The translations under genes were made by a program, and so were the position numbers. Shown in pieces: positions 1 through 9,810 of a DNA stretch of 64,000 nucleotides. Within the stretch, counting starts at the first letter, position 1, and each line of letters starts with the position of its first letter. Source of the stretch: Salegentibacter agarivorans (GTDB lineage Bacteria; Bacteroidota; Bacteroidia; Flavobacteriales; Flavobacteriaceae); the NCBI RefSeq assembly GCF_900113135.1, contig NZ_FOOH01000005.1:1-64000 (forward strand), given 5' to 3'. The notes under the pieces are model-generated. The model did not search any database. It worked only from the letters and a program-made list of their open reading frames with translations, and was not told where the DNA came from.

Positions 1-646
1 TTTAATGCGTCATTAATGGCATCAATGGTTTTGGCTACTTCAGCCGGATCGATAGCCTCAAAATCAGGTTCATTGGGAAGCATTTGTTCCTGGTCATAAA
101 CCTGTTCCACATAAAACCATAGTTCCCGAAGCTGTTTCTGATACGCTCCTTGCTGTTCTTGATCGATTTGCCCCATACAAAAGTAAAGCGATTGGCATTG
201 GCCTCTATCTTAGTGCCATCCACAAAGAGTTCCTTTAAGGACAGTACACCCTGGTCGGCCAATAAAAGAACCACCTGATTGAAAATATTTTTAAACTTCC
301 CTTTTAAGCGTTTTCCTCTAAAATCATTGATGGTATTATGATCAGGTTTACTTTGACCACTGAGCCACATAAAATGAATGTTCTCCAGAAGAGCCTGTTC
401 AATCTTACGAGAGGAATACATATTGCGCAGGTACGCATAGATGATCACCTTAAGAAGCATCCGAGGATGGTAACTGGAAGTACCACCTCCTTTGTAACTT
501 CGCTCCAGGTCAGCGATGTCGATTTGATCAATAATCGTATTGACGATTCTAACGGGATGATTTACAGGAACCAAATCATCATAACTGGGAGGTAAAAGAC
601 TTAACTGCGACTGGTTATAGGTCTTAAATACAACTTTAGCTTTCAT
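1..646 (-). pseudogene. IS1182-family transposase, N-terminal part, frameshifted
   Basis: The protein starts MKAKVVFKTYNQSQ and carries the DUF772-like N-terminal domain of IS1182/IS5-type DDE transposases, including RMLLKVIIYAYL, DFRGKRLKGKF and the first catalytic segment LFVDGTKIEANANR. After the residues KNSKERI the frame breaks. The frame from 646 continues as nonsense to a stop at 35, while the shifted frame from about position 139 down to 1 reads KQLRELWFYVEQVYDQEQ, the expected continuation. One missing base near 139-140 explains this. The gene therefore looks inactive, unless ribosomal slippage or a sequencing error is involved. The C-terminal half lies outside the window. Confidence 0.8.
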
Positions 647-712
647 TACATGAAAATAATAAAAACCTCAAAATAATCCAACAAGAAAGGCTGCCTTTTC
701 AGACAGCCTCTT
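1..712 (-). mobile_element. IS1182-like insertion sequence, one end only
   Basis: A transposase gene of IS1182 type reads leftward off the window. About 40 bases upstream of its start lies a self-complementary end sequence, AGGCTG at 690-695 and CAGCCT at 707-712, read on the minus strand as GAGGCTGTCTGAAAAGG. IS ends beginning GAGGCTGTC are common among Bacteroidota IS1182 elements; that similarity is from memory and the other end is outside the window. The hairpin can also act as a terminator for the neighbouring susD gene. The right boundary at about 712 is inferred, and no target duplication can be checked. Confidence 0.6.
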
Positions 713-718
713 TATTTA
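683..718 (-). terminator. Hairpin behind susD, probably the IS end itself
   Basis: On the minus strand AAAGAGGCTG pairs with CAGCCTTTCTT around a loop of about ten bases and is followed by a T-rich stretch. It lies just past the susD stop codon at 736-738, so it can end the susC-susD transcript. The same sequence is at the position expected for the IS terminal inverted repeat. Confidence 0.5.
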
Positions 719-735
719 TAAGAACAAAAGAATTA

Positions 736-2241
736 CTATTGTTCATTAATATTTGGGTTATTTTGAATTTCACTTAAAGGAATTTCAAAAGTTAACCTGT
801 CATCATTATAAGGAATTTCTGCACCAGCATCTGTAAGGTGATTTGATGCCCTTGTAATAGTTGCCTTATTACGTTTCATCGCCAGGTAAGACTTCCCTTC
901 TCCCCAAAGTTCGATACGAGTTTGAAGATAAACTTCATCTTCTAAAGCCTGTCCAGAAAGACCATCTAAATAAGAAGTATCATCCATTCTTTCAGAAAGT
1001 AATGTAGTAAGCGCATTTTTAGCGCTTTCTTCATCACCATTCTTTGCAGCCGCTTCAGCATGAAGTAAGTACATTTCTTCTATTCTCATATAAACATAAT
1101 CGGTATCAATATAACGTTGCCCTCCTAATGTTCTTCCTGTAGCATAGAATTTGTTAATTGGCAATGGGTGATTTTCACCAAAACCATCTACAACCTGAAA
1201 TTGATTCTTACGAACGTCATTATCAGGGATAGCATTATAAAGACCTAAATCTATAGATTTAGGATCACCAACATATGCATAGCTATAGGTGAAAATATCA
1301 AATTGACCCCACCAGGAAATTAAGTTAAGACCCTGGTCACTTGTCAGGTCTACACCCCACATCCAGCTATTGTTATTTACCGTATTCAAGCCACCTCCAC
1401 CGGTTCCGGTTTCCATATCATAAACAACTTCTTCAGCAGAAAGAATAGAATGACCACTGGTGTTAATTACATCTTCGGTAATAGTTTGAACTTCTTCATA
1501 CTCACCCATAGCTCCATATACATAAGCTAATAATCCCTGAGCAACAGCTTTATCAACTTCCTGAAGAGCAGCAACAGATGATCCATCAAGCAATTCTATA
1601 GCCTGATTCAAATCTGAAATCATTAAGTCAAAAACTTCAGAAGTCGGGCTTAATCCTTTAGCTTCTGTTACAGGTTCAGTATAAATTGGCAAAATAGGTT
1701 GAGCAGGATCATATTCTTCTGCAAAAAATTGCGACAAATAGAAATATGCGTAAGCTCTCATTGCTTTTGCCTGACCAAGGTATAATTTACCTGCATCAGA
1801 TTCTGGCATAGCATCATTACCACCTAAACCATCAATTACGTTATTGGCAGCAAATACAATTCTATAGTAATATCTCCAAACCTGGTAATTATCCTGGATA
1901 GTATAATCCTGGGTTACCTGCATACGTGAAATATCAGAATACCAGCCGTAAGTTAAACCGGCTAATACTACATCTGAAGAAAGCATATCAGAATACAAAT
2001 CGTAACCTTTTTGACCGTAATCGTCATGACCGGTTGTTCCACCTGTTCCTGTTTCATACATTGTTGCATAGATACCAGATACGTTCGCAGCTTGAAGGCC
2101 GGGATTAGCTTCTGAATATTCAGCAATTTGTGAGCTGGAAACGAACTCTGTTGGCTCAGTATCCAAAAATTCCTCGCTACAACCAACCATAGTAAGCGCG
2201 GCCGCTGCAAGTCCTAAATAATATTTAAATTTCATTTTCAT
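736..2241 (-). CDS. SusD/RagB-family outer-membrane lipoprotein
   Basis: This is a surface glycan- or nutrient-binding lipoprotein that caps a SusC channel. The N terminus MKMKFKYYLGLAAAALTMVGC is a lipoprotein signal with the lipidated cysteine at residue 21, followed by SEEFLDTEP, the usual SusD start. The repeated helical TPR-like framework (RAYAYFYLSQFF, RIEEMYLLHAEAAAKNGD) and the C-terminal RIELWGEGKSYLAMKRNK are typical of the family, and 501 residues is the usual size. The start at 2241 has a second in-frame ATG two codons later. It lies 8 bases behind the susC stop, so the two are co-transcribed. No enzyme gene is adjacent inside the window, so the substrate cannot be named. The IS element directly downstream may have cut off further genes of the locus. 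Confidence 0.93.
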   Translation of the reverse strand: MKMKFKYYLGLAAAALTMVGCSEEFLDTEPTEFVSSSQIAEYSEANPGLQAANVSGIYATMYETGTGGTTGHDDYGQKGYDLYSDMLSSDVVLAGLTYGWYSDISRMQVTQDYTIQDNYQVWRYYYRIVFAANNVIDGLGGNDAMPESDAGKLYLGQAKAMRAYAYFYLSQFFAEEYDPAQPILPIYTEPVTEAKGLSPTSEVFDLMISDLNQAIELLDGSSVAALQEVDKAVAQGLLAYVYGAMGEYEEVQTITEDVINTSGHSILSAEEVVYDMETGTGGGGLNTVNNNSWMWGVDLTSDQGLNLISWWGQFDIFTYSYAYVGDPKSIDLGLYNAIPDNDVRKNQFQVVDGFGENHPLPINKFYATGRTLGGQRYIDTDYVYMRIEEMYLLHAEAAAKNGDEESAKNALTTLLSERMDDTSYLDGLSGQALEDEVYLQTRIELWGEGKSYLAMKRNKATITRASNHLTDAGAEIPYNDDRLTFEIPLSEIQNNPNINEQ

Positions 2242-2249
2242 AATATTTT

Positions 2250-5200
2250 TTAAAAATTAATTCTAACTCCTCCGGTAACGGTAGATAGCGGAGAATACCT
2301 ATATGTATCGGAAGAACCGGCAATATGAGTAGATGGGTTAAACCCATCACGTTCTGACATTAAAAATAAGTTATCACCTGAGACAAATAAAGACAAGGAG
2401 TTAACACCTATACTCTCTGTAAAACTTTGTGGCACAGAATAACCCAGTCTAACATTGTTCAAGGCAAGAAAATCGGCCTTGGTAATAAATCTCGTAGATT
2501 GAGCATTAGTATTCGGATCATAATCGTTAGACAAACGAGGAACGTTTGTTATATCTCCTGGCTGTTGCCATCTATCAAGAATATCTGTATGCCAGTTATT
2601 CCCACCTACAACATCATTATTCATTAAGGTTGCGTAAGCACCATCGTAAGAGTAACCTCCAATTTGGTACAAGAACTGAGCACTTAAACTAAATCCTTTA
2701 TATCCAGCCGCGAGGTTAAATGCACCACGTACATCTGGGATAGCAGACTCTCCTGTAAAATATTGAGTTGCTTCAGCATAGTTTTTAGTGGTTCCTTCCG
2801 CTAGATCACCTCTACTAACATCTGGAGTAGTTGCCAGATAATCTGTAAGGTTTGTAACCTGCTCTCCAGGCTGGAACGCACCATCTCCGTTAGCATCGTT
2901 ATAAAACACCCTCCACTGAGACTGCCCGTCTTCAGGATCTACTCCTACAAAATCTCTTGTGTAAAAATCATAAATTGATTTTCCTTCAGCTCTACCATAG
3001 ATTCCTTGTTGGTCCAGTACTTTTGGTTCACCGGTTTCAGGAGCTATAGGCATAGTTAAAAGTTCGTTTTTAATAATCTCACCATTTAAAGTAACATCAA
3101 AATATGCATCTTGAGTACTAATGATATGAGCAGTTAGATCAAATTCGAAACCAGCGTTAAGCAACTCCCCATCGTTAACATCAATAATAGCAACACCGGT
3201 TGATGGCGCAACTCTTCTTTCGAATAATAAGTTATCAGTATTCTTTCTATAATAATCAAAAGTTGCGTCTAACCAGGTACCAAATCTAAATTCTAATCCA
3301 GCTTGCATCATTGTAGATGTTTCCCAGGTCAGATCTGGATTCCCTAAAGTATTAAAAGAGAAAGATGGCATACCATTTAAAGAACCAATATCAAAACGGT
3401 TATAGCCAGGATAAAAACCTACACCTGCCTGCTCTCCTTGAGTACCATAACTTGCTTTTAATTTCAGGAAGTCAAAAACGCTTTGATCCTGCAAAAAGCT
3501 TTCGTTTGAAAGTACCCAGGCCCCACTCACAGAGCCAAAAGTATCCCATTTTTCCTGAACGAATCTTGAAGATCCATCTCTACGAACACTTCCTGAAAGG
3601 AAATAAGTATCATCGAAGTTATACTGAAGCTGGCCAAAATAACTCTCCAAGGTATAATCCTCAGTATAAGATCCCGGAGGAGAGCTTACCACAACAGCGT
3701 TGTTCCACTCGGTCCCATTAGGATTAATTAACTGGTTTTTATTACCGAATAAAAACTGACGTTCCCAGGAGTTACTCTCATGTGCTGCCAAAGCATTAAA
3801 ACTATGACCACCAAAATCCTTCTGGAATCTTAACAGCTGTAAGAAGTTATAGGTAAATAACTCGGTTTTAGTCTTATAAATAGAACCACCCTGGCTGGCA
3901 CTTGGTCCATAAAAAGGATTTTGCAAGCTATTATAGCTACTATTATAATACTGTGCACCAAAAGTAGTTTCAAAACTTAACCAATCTGTAATATCTGCTG
4001 TAAGATTAGCGCTTGTGTTAAGATCATGTCTCATCGTATTGCTTCCGCTATATTTGGCATCTGCAATAGAGTTAGTTAAACCTCCAAAGCCACGTCCTTC
4101 CCCGTAGTCATACTGACTACCTCCATAAATAGGCTCAGGAATACGATTACCCTCAGCATCTCTTGTAAATAAAGGATAAATTGGAGGAATATTATCTACA
4201 AACCAAAATATACTACCGGAATCTTCAGATTGACCATTATTATTAGTTTCTGAAAGCGAGTAGCCCATATTCATAGAGCCAGACAACCAATCTTTTACCT
4301 GGTGCGTCAAGTTTAAACGCCCGGTATATCTTTCAAAATCTGAATCAATAATGTAGCCCACATCCTTTAAATATCCAAAGGAAGAATAATAAGTTGTTTT
4401 TTCACTACCTCCACTAATCTTTAAATTAGCTTCATTTCTAATAGAGGATTGAAAACCATAATCTTCCCAATCTTCTGGGTTATATCGTCTGGAAACACCG
4501 TCACGTACCATTCTAGTATCTGGGTTTATCAATTCCCCTCCATCGGCTACGTTCCACATATTATAACGAGGATCTAAACCGCTATCGCCAAAAAGATTTT
4601 CGTTAGCATAAGCAGTAGGATCTTCAGCACCGCTAGCCACTCCTTCATTATAGATACCTTCCCATCCTAAAGCGATATACTGCTCCGGTGAATTAAGTGT
4701 ATTATATCTAGGTAACAACGCAAAGTTTACACCTGTTTTGGTAGAAACTTCAATATTAGATTGGCCTGCTCTACCTGTTTTCGTGTTTATTACTATCACC
4801 CCATTCGCACCACGAGACCCATAAATAGCGGTTGCTGCAGCATCTTTAAGGATGGTAGTAGATTCGATATCCTCAGGGTTAATTGAGTTAAGATTAAAGG
4901 TATCAGACTCACCTTCCAAAGCAGATGGTGATGAAGAGGTAAAAGGAACCCCATCAACTACGTATAAGGGATCTGTATTTCCATTTACCGAACCAATACC
5001 ACGGATCCTAACTTTTGCTGATGATCCAGGCTGCCCGGAATTGTTAATTACCCTTACCCCAGCAGATTCTCCGGCTAAAGCCTGAGAAACGTTAGAAACG
5101 TTCTTCCTGTTTAACAACTCTCCATCTACAACTTTAGCTGTACCTGTAAAAGATTCTCTCGTAGATGTACCATATCCTACAACCACCACTTCATCAAGGG

Positions 5201-5501
5201 AACCGGCATCCACTCTTAAAACAACATCAATTACTTCTGAAGTTTCAACGAGCAATTCTTCAGTTCCAAAACCAACATAACTAAACACTAAAGTTTCACC
5301 TCTTGAGGTTGAAACAGAGTATTGACCGTCAAAATCGGTTTGGTCTCCTGTATTGGTCCCTTTCACAATTACGTTCACCCCGGGGAGAGGTAAACCATCT
5401 TCATCGACAACCGTTCCGGTCACCGTCATTTCCTGTGCAAAAGTAAATTGCACTACGAACGCTAACAGTAGCGTAAGAATTCCATGTAATTTGTTTTTCA
5501 T
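2250..5501 (-). CDS. SusC/RagA-family TonB-dependent receptor
   Basis: An outer-membrane beta-barrel importer energised by TonB. Residues 1-22 are a Sec signal (ending FTFAQE). Residues 25-100 form a CarboxypepD_reg-like domain (TVTGTVVDEDGLPLPGVNV). The plug follows with VVVGYGTSTRESFTG and IYGSRGANGVIVINTK, and the rest is barrel strands ending GGVRINF. At 1083 residues it is full length. There is no N-terminal STN domain, so ECF-sigma/anti-sigma signalling through this receptor is unlikely. It is the first gene of a two-gene unit with the susD-like gene. Plug and barrel do not reveal whether the ligand is a sugar, peptide or other compound. Confidence 0.95.
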   Translation of the reverse strand: MKNKLHGILTLLLAFVVQFTFAQEMTVTGTVVDEDGLPLPGVNVIVKGTNTGDQTDFDGQYSVSTSRGETLVFSYVGFGTEELLVETSEVIDVVLRVDAGSLDEVVVVGYGTSTRESFTGTAKVVDGELLNRKNVSNVSQALAGESAGVRVINNSGQPGSSAKVRIRGIGSVNGNTDPLYVVDGVPFTSSSPSALEGESDTFNLNSINPEDIESTTILKDAAATAIYGSRGANGVIVINTKTGRAGQSNIEVSTKTGVNFALLPRYNTLNSPEQYIALGWEGIYNEGVASGAEDPTAYANENLFGDSGLDPRYNMWNVADGGELINPDTRMVRDGVSRRYNPEDWEDYGFQSSIRNEANLKISGGSEKTTYYSSFGYLKDVGYIIDSDFERYTGRLNLTHQVKDWLSGSMNMGYSLSETNNNGQSEDSGSIFWFVDNIPPIYPLFTRDAEGNRIPEPIYGGSQYDYGEGRGFGGLTNSIADAKYSGSNTMRHDLNTSANLTADITDWLSFETTFGAQYYNSSYNSLQNPFYGPSASQGGSIYKTKTELFTYNFLQLLRFQKDFGGHSFNALAAHESNSWERQFLFGNKNQLINPNGTEWNNAVVVSSPPGSYTEDYTLESYFGQLQYNFDDTYFLSGSVRRDGSSRFVQEKWDTFGSVSGAWVLSNESFLQDQSVFDFLKLKASYGTQGEQAGVGFYPGYNRFDIGSLNGMPSFSFNTLGNPDLTWETSTMMQAGLEFRFGTWLDATFDYYRKNTDNLLFERRVAPSTGVAIIDVNDGELLNAGFEFDLTAHIISTQDAYFDVTLNGEIIKNELLTMPIAPETGEPKVLDQQGIYGRAEGKSIYDFYTRDFVGVDPEDGQSQWRVFYNDANGDGAFQPGEQVTNLTDYLATTPDVSRGDLAEGTTKNYAEATQYFTGESAIPDVRGAFNLAAGYKGFSLSAQFLYQIGGYSYDGAYATLMNNDVVGGNNWHTDILDRWQQPGDITNVPRLSNDYDPNTNAQSTRFITKADFLALNNVRLGYSVPQSFTESIGVNSLSLFVSGDNLFLMSERDGFNPSTHIAGSSDTYRYSPLSTVTGGVRINF

Positions 5502-5844
5502 TATTATTTAAATTTGAATTAGCCTACGCCAAAAATCATAATAAATTCTTAATAAACCAAATGATTTTTTAATTGAATTATCATTCCGATTATCAGAACA
5601 TCCTTAAAAGATATAAAATATAGCCGGTTTTGAAGGTTATTTTTTTACGAATACTGCAAAATCTCATTAATATAGTGGTTTTTAACAAAGTGAAACTTTA
5701 TGAGGATTTTAATACAAAAAAGACAATAACATAGTTTTTTATACGTTTGCGCGACCTATTTTATTCTCTACCCTATATTATATACGAACAAAAAGAAGTA
5801 ATAGTTTTGTTTATACCCGAAAATCTTACAATTTTTGCACTACC
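5502..5844. other. Divergent intergenic region between susC and rnhB
   Basis: This 343-base AT-rich stretch separates the leftward susC from the rightward rnhB and must hold both promoters. On the plus strand, TACGTTTG (5742-5749) and TAGTTTTG (5802-5809) fit the Bacteroidota -7 consensus TAnnTTTG. No matching element was found on the minus strand for susC, and none of the palindromes found near the second susC locus occurs here. No open frame with coding character was seen. Confidence 0.5.
5802..5809 (+). promoter_or_regulatory. Candidate -7 element for rnhB
   Basis: TAGTTTTG matches TAnnTTTG and ends 35 bases before the rnhB ATG. No clear -33 TTTG is seen at the usual distance, so the call rests on the -7 element alone. 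Confidence 0.4.
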
Positions 5845-6441
5845 ATGTTAAAGATGTTCAATCTCCCCTGTCAAATAGCCGGCACCGATGAAGCCGGGCG
5901 CGGTTGCCTTGCGGGGCCGGTAACTGCTGCAGCTGTTATTTTACCCAAAAAATTTAAAAATAAGTTACTAAACGACTCTAAACAAATTAAGTTAGACGAT
6001 CGTAATAAACTAAAAGAAATTATTATGAGTGAGGCTATTACTTATGGGGTAGCCCACGTATATATGGAAGAAATTGATGAAATCAATATTTTAAATGCTT
6101 CCATTCTGGCTATGCATAGAGCCATAGATCAACTAAGCTGCGAACCTGAGCATATTATAGTAGACGGGAATAAGTTTAAACCTTATCGCAATATTGCCTA
6201 TGATTGTATTATAAAGGGAGATGGGAAATTCTTGAGCATTGCTGCAGCTTCTATTTTAGCAAAAACTGCCCGGGACGAATTTATGCAAAAGGTACATCAT
6301 GAATTCCCAATGTATAACTGGCAACAAAATAAAGGTTACCCTACAAAAGAACATCGCCAGGCAATAAGGAAGTTTGGCAGTACGCCATATCACAGGAAAA
6401 GCTTCAAACTTTTACCCGAACAATTAAAACTTACCCTATAA
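5845..6441 (+). CDS. rnhB: Ribonuclease HII
   Basis: Cleaves the RNA strand of RNA-DNA hybrids and removes single ribonucleotides from DNA in the cytoplasm. The diagnostic motif DEAGRG begins at residue 15 (D15, E16 are metal ligands). The third acidic residue is D107 in IIVDGNKF, and [17 protein letters not shown] supplies the fourth. At 198 residues it is normal length. The start chosen gives MLKMFNLPC; the internal ATG three codons later is an alternative. Translation ends just before a separate promoter for the next gene. Confidence 0.97.
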   Translation: MLKMFNLPCQIAGTDEAGRGCLAGPVTAAAVILPKKFKNKLLNDSKQIKLDDRNKLKEIIMSEAITYGVAHVYMEEIDEINILNASILAMHRAIDQLSCEPEHIIVDGNKFKPYRNIAYDCIIKGDGKFLSIAAASILAKTARDEFMQKVHHEFPMYNWQQNKGYPTKEHRQAIRKFGSTPYHRKSFKLLPEQLKLTL

Positions 6442-6445
6442 CTTC

Positions 6446-6453
6446 TATATTTG
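6446..6453 (+). promoter_or_regulatory. Candidate -7 element for the large lipoprotein gene
   Basis: TATATTTG matches TAnnTTTG and lies 18 bases before the chosen ATG at 6472. It also covers the TTG at 6451 that would otherwise open a longer frame, which argues for the later start. Confidence 0.4.
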
Positions 6454-6471
6454 TTGAAATTCTTAGTTTTT

Positions 6472-8925
6472 ATGAAGAAAATTCTCTTCAAATTTTTATT
6501 GGTTTTCTTTCTTATTTCCTGTCAAAACCAGGAAAAAAATATTGCTGTTTATAAGTTTATTCCAAAGGATGCTGCTGTAATTATCCAAACTCCTAACCTT
6601 AAAAATCTTCAGCAGGATTTAGAAAATTTTAGCTTTTTTAATGGAAATAAATTGACTGCTAAGAATTATCTGAAAAAGGAATTAGGATATTTGAAACACG
6701 CCGATACGCTTACCTCGGCCATAATCGCGTTTTCAATCTCTGAAAACGAGAAATTGACCTATTCTTTAATATTTAAAGACAAACCAAAATTTCAATTAGA
6801 TTCTATCAAAAATAAATCGTTAGAAAGTATTAAAACAGAAGGCATTGACTATCAAAAAATGGTTTTGGAAGATAATACCTTTTTTATTTCAACAGGTAAT
6901 GCTCCTTTTATAGCTTCAAATTCTGAAGAAAATCTGATACAAATTCTAGGTAAAGATAAATTACTAAAAACCGAAGAATTTCAAAGAGTATATTCGGCTA
7001 TAGATCTTAAGAAGACTTCTATAATCTTTAATCATCAAAATTTTAAAGTTTTTCAGCAAAATTTATTTCCAAATTTAGCGCTGCAAAATGTAGAAAATTA
7101 TGCGCCGTGGAGTGCAATAGATCTTGATATAGAAAATAAAGGCATTTCTTTTAACGGACTTAGCATTGCGGCAAAATCTTCTAATCTGCATAAGATTTTT
7201 CAAAATTCAGGAACAGTTTCTCAAGAATTTGCTTCCATAATTCCTGAAAATGCGCTTGGTTTTACTGCCCTGGCTTATAAAAATCCTAAAATATTTCTTC
7301 AGAATTTAAAAACCTTTAGAGGCGATTCCACTTCCAATCCTATTGATGAAATTATTCTAAAAAGCCAGGAAGCAGGAATTATTTACACTGAAGAAAACAC
7401 CCTTTTTGGAATAAAAACCCTGGTAGATATTGAAGCAACCGACTTAATATCAGGTTATGCCGAGTTGGAAGAAAATTATCGTGATTTTCCCATATATAAA
7501 GTTTCCCAGCCAGAAATGTTTGAGACAATTTTTAGCCCGATATTTATTTCTAAAAAGAACAATTTTGCCCTTGCAATTGATGAATATCTAATCTTCGCAA
7601 ATTCAATACCTCAACTGCGTGAATTAATTGCCAATTATGTAAACGAGAATACACTGGCGCATCAATCTTATTATAAAAACAGTCAGCAAAAACTTGCTAT
7701 GGAATCTTCTATTCTCATAGTTGGAAAAACCGAGAAATTAAAAACTAAACTGGCCGAGGTGGTAGTCAACGAATTAAGCGAAGAAATGAGCAATTTGGAT
7801 TTCGGCGATTATAAACTGGCGATTTTACAATTGGTAGAAGAAGGCGATTTTGCCCATATTCACGGTACTTTCGAGACGCAAAACAACGAAAGTAATTCAA
7901 ACACCAAAACAGAAGAAATCCTTTCGGTAAGCCTGGATGCTGAATTACTAAACCAACCGGTTTTGGTAAAAAATCATTTAAATAATCAAATGGATATCGC
8001 GGTTCAGGATATTAATAATACGCTCTATCTAATTTCTAATAAAGGCACGATTTTCTGGAAGAAAAAATTAAGCGGGCCTATCCTAGGTGAAATTAAACAG
8101 GTAGATCTTTTTAAAAATGGAAGATTTCAGCTCGCTTTTGCAACTCCCTATTCTATTGAGGTTTTAGACCGAAACGGAAATACCGTAAAACCTTTTCCAT
8201 TAGAATTTAAAGATGAAATTACACAACCTTTGTCTCTATTTGATTATGATAATAACCGAAAATATCGCTTTTTGATTACTCAAAATGATGAAGTGTTTAT
8301 GTATGATAAAAACGGAAAAAGTGTAAAAGGATTTGATTTTAGAAGAACCAATTCTGAAATTTTAAAAGCACCAAAACATTTGAGAATTCAGAATAAAGAT
8401 TATATCGTTTTTCCTGAAAAATCTGGCAAACTAAATATTTTGAGTCGGCAGGGAGAACATCGGGTAAACGTAAAAGAAAATATAGATTTTTCAGATAACC
8501 AATGGTATGAATTTGAAAACGATTTTGTTTCAACCAGTGCTGAAGGTAATCTGGTTAAAGTTACACAATCCGGAGAGGTAACTACTCAAAATGCCAATTT
8601 CAGCGAAAACCATAAGATTTCAGCAAGACCAAATTTATTGGTTAGCCTTTCAGAAAATATTTTGAAAATCAGGGAGAAAGAATTAAACCTTGATTACGGA
8701 CTTTACACTGAACCGGAAATCCATTACGTAAACGACAAGTATTACATCAGCTTAACCGATTTACAAACCCAAAAAGTTTACATCTTTGATAGCAACGCAG
8801 AATTGCTTGCCGGCCTTCCGGTTTATGGGACTTCAAAAATCAATTTAAACAATGCCGATATCGATAACCGCCCGGAATTTGCAGTAAAAGGTGGGGAGAA
8901 AGAAGTTTTGTTGTATAAACTCTAA
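6472..8925 (+). CDS. Large lipoprotein of unknown function, possible C-terminal beta-propeller
   Basis: I do not recognise a named family with certainty. The start at 6472 gives MKKILFKFLLVFFLISC, a lipoprotein signal with the lipobox cysteine at residue 17, and 817 residues in total. The N-terminal 450 residues resemble DUF3352-like repeats (IPKDAAVIIQTPNLKNL). From about residue 500 short segments recur of the type ISNKGTIFWKKKLSGPI, DRNGNTVKPFPLEF and YDKNGKSVKGFDF, which suggest PQQ- or WD-like beta-propeller blades. Probably anchored on the periplasmic face of a membrane. It follows rnhB by 30 bases and converges on lipB with a 4-base overlap of the ends. Close in layout to proteins annotated only as hypothetical in Flavobacteriaceae. 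Confidence 0.85.
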   Translation: MKKILFKFLLVFFLISCQNQEKNIAVYKFIPKDAAVIIQTPNLKNLQQDLENFSFFNGNKLTAKNYLKKELGYLKHADTLTSAIIAFSISENEKLTYSLIFKDKPKFQLDSIKNKSLESIKTEGIDYQKMVLEDNTFFISTGNAPFIASNSEENLIQILGKDKLLKTEEFQRVYSAIDLKKTSIIFNHQNFKVFQQNLFPNLALQNVENYAPWSAIDLDIENKGISFNGLSIAAKSSNLHKIFQNSGTVSQEFASIIPENALGFTALAYKNPKIFLQNLKTFRGDSTSNPIDEIILKSQEAGIIYTEENTLFGIKTLVDIEATDLISGYAELEENYRDFPIYKVSQPEMFETIFSPIFISKKNNFALAIDEYLIFANSIPQLRELIANYVNENTLAHQSYYKNSQQKLAMESSILIVGKTEKLKTKLAEVVVNELSEEMSNLDFGDYKLAILQLVEEGDFAHIHGTFETQNNESNSNTKTEEILSVSLDAELLNQPVLVKNHLNNQMDIAVQDINNTLYLISNKGTIFWKKKLSGPILGEIKQVDLFKNGRFQLAFATPYSIEVLDRNGNTVKPFPLEFKDEITQPLSLFDYDNNRKYRFLITQNDEVFMYDKNGKSVKGFDFRRTNSEILKAPKHLRIQNKDYIVFPEKSGKLNILSRQGEHRVNVKENIDFSDNQWYEFENDFVSTSAEGNLVKVTQSGEVTTQNANFSENHKISARPNLLVSLSENILKIREKELNLDYGLYTEPEIHYVNDKYYISLTDLQTQKVYIFDSNAELLAGLPVYGTSKINLNNADIDNRPEFAVKGGEKEVLLYKL

Positions 8926-9620
8926 TTAAATTCTGCTTCAAACAATTCCGCAAAATGCTTCAAAACTTTTTCCTGAACTTCAGCAAGAGAAACTTCCCTC
9001 TTCCCGATTTCCACATTTAAAGAAGTGACTGCTTTCCCTTCAATTCCGCAAGGAATAATATGGTCGAAATATCCTAAATCAGCATTTACATTTAACGCAA
9101 ATCCGTGCATAGTGACCCAGCGACTGGCACGAACGCCCATTGCGCAAATCTTCCTGGCAAATGGTGTTCCCACATCCAGCCAAACCCCGGTTTCACCCGG
9201 ACTCCGTTCGGCCTTTAAGCCATAATCTTTTAAAGTGAGAATAATACATTCTTCCAGGAAACGCAGGTATTTATGTATATCGGTAAAGAAATTATCAAGG
9301 TCTAGAATGGGATAACCAACCAATTGCCCCGGCCCGTGGTAAGTTATATCACCACCACGGTTAATTTTATAATATTTAGCTTGCCTTTTTTCAAGTTCGG
9401 TTTCAGAAATAAGCAGATTTTTAATATCACCACTTTTACCCAAAGTATAAACGTGCGGATGCTCTACCATTAAAAGGTAATTAGGCGTAATTTCGTTTAA
9501 ATTTTGTCTTCGGTTTTTAATTTTAAGATCAAGAATTTCCTTAAAAAGACTTTCCTGGTAATCCCAGGTTTCTTTATAATCCTTATATCCTAATTTCTGT
9601 AAATTTATCTGCTTGTTCAT
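8922..9620 (-). CDS. lipB: Lipoyl(octanoyl) transferase
   Basis: Transfers octanoate from acyl carrier protein to the lipoyl domains of 2-oxoacid dehydrogenases and the glycine cleavage system, the first step of lipoate synthesis. The family motif RGGDITYHGPGQLVGYP begins at residue 88. The catalytic pair corresponds to K157 in RKICAMG and C191 in IIPCGIEG. MHGFALNVN is the usual adjoining segment. At 232 residues it is a normal bacterial LipB. Its ATG overlaps the TGA of the small upstream Pmp3-like gene (9617-9620), so the two are translated from one message. Its 3' end overlaps the convergent lipoprotein gene by 4 bases. Confidence 0.96.
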   Translation of the reverse strand: MNKQINLQKLGYKDYKETWDYQESLFKEILDLKIKNRRQNLNEITPNYLLMVEHPHVYTLGKSGDIKNLLISETELEKRQAKYYKINRGGDITYHGPGQLVGYPILDLDNFFTDIHKYLRFLEECIILTLKDYGLKAERSPGETGVWLDVGTPFARKICAMGVRASRWVTMHGFALNVNADLGYFDHIIPCGIEGKAVTSLNVEIGKREVSLAEVQEKVLKHFAELFEAEFN

Positions 9621-9781
9621 ACGCCTTTTCTCGGATTATTCAGAATAATAAGTGCCGCGATCACTCCCGGAATCCAACCTAAAATAGTAAGGATTAGTAC
9701 AATTAAAATAGATCCACAACCCCTATCGTAAACCGCAAGGGGTGGGAATAGAACCGAAAGAATTACCCGCCAAACACTCAT
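9617..9781 (-). CDS. Pmp3/YqaE-family small membrane protein
   Basis: A 54-residue protein beginning MSVWRVILSVLFPPLAVYDRG. The family signature FPPLAV is followed by a Gly-Cys-Gly and a second hydrophobic segment with GWIPGVIAALIIL. Pmp3 proteins are two-helix membrane proteolipids linked to membrane potential and salt stress in other organisms; the role here is unknown. The open frame extends upstream to 9871, but family alignment favours the ATG at 9781, and a promoter element lies inside that extension. Overlaps the start of lipB by 4 bases, so it heads a two-gene unit. Confidence 0.88.
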   Translation of the reverse strand: MSVWRVILSVLFPPLAVYDRGCGSILIVLILTILGWIPGVIAALIILNNPRKGV

Positions 9782-9810
9782 ATTATCTAAAACTTTTATC
9801 AAGTATGTTG

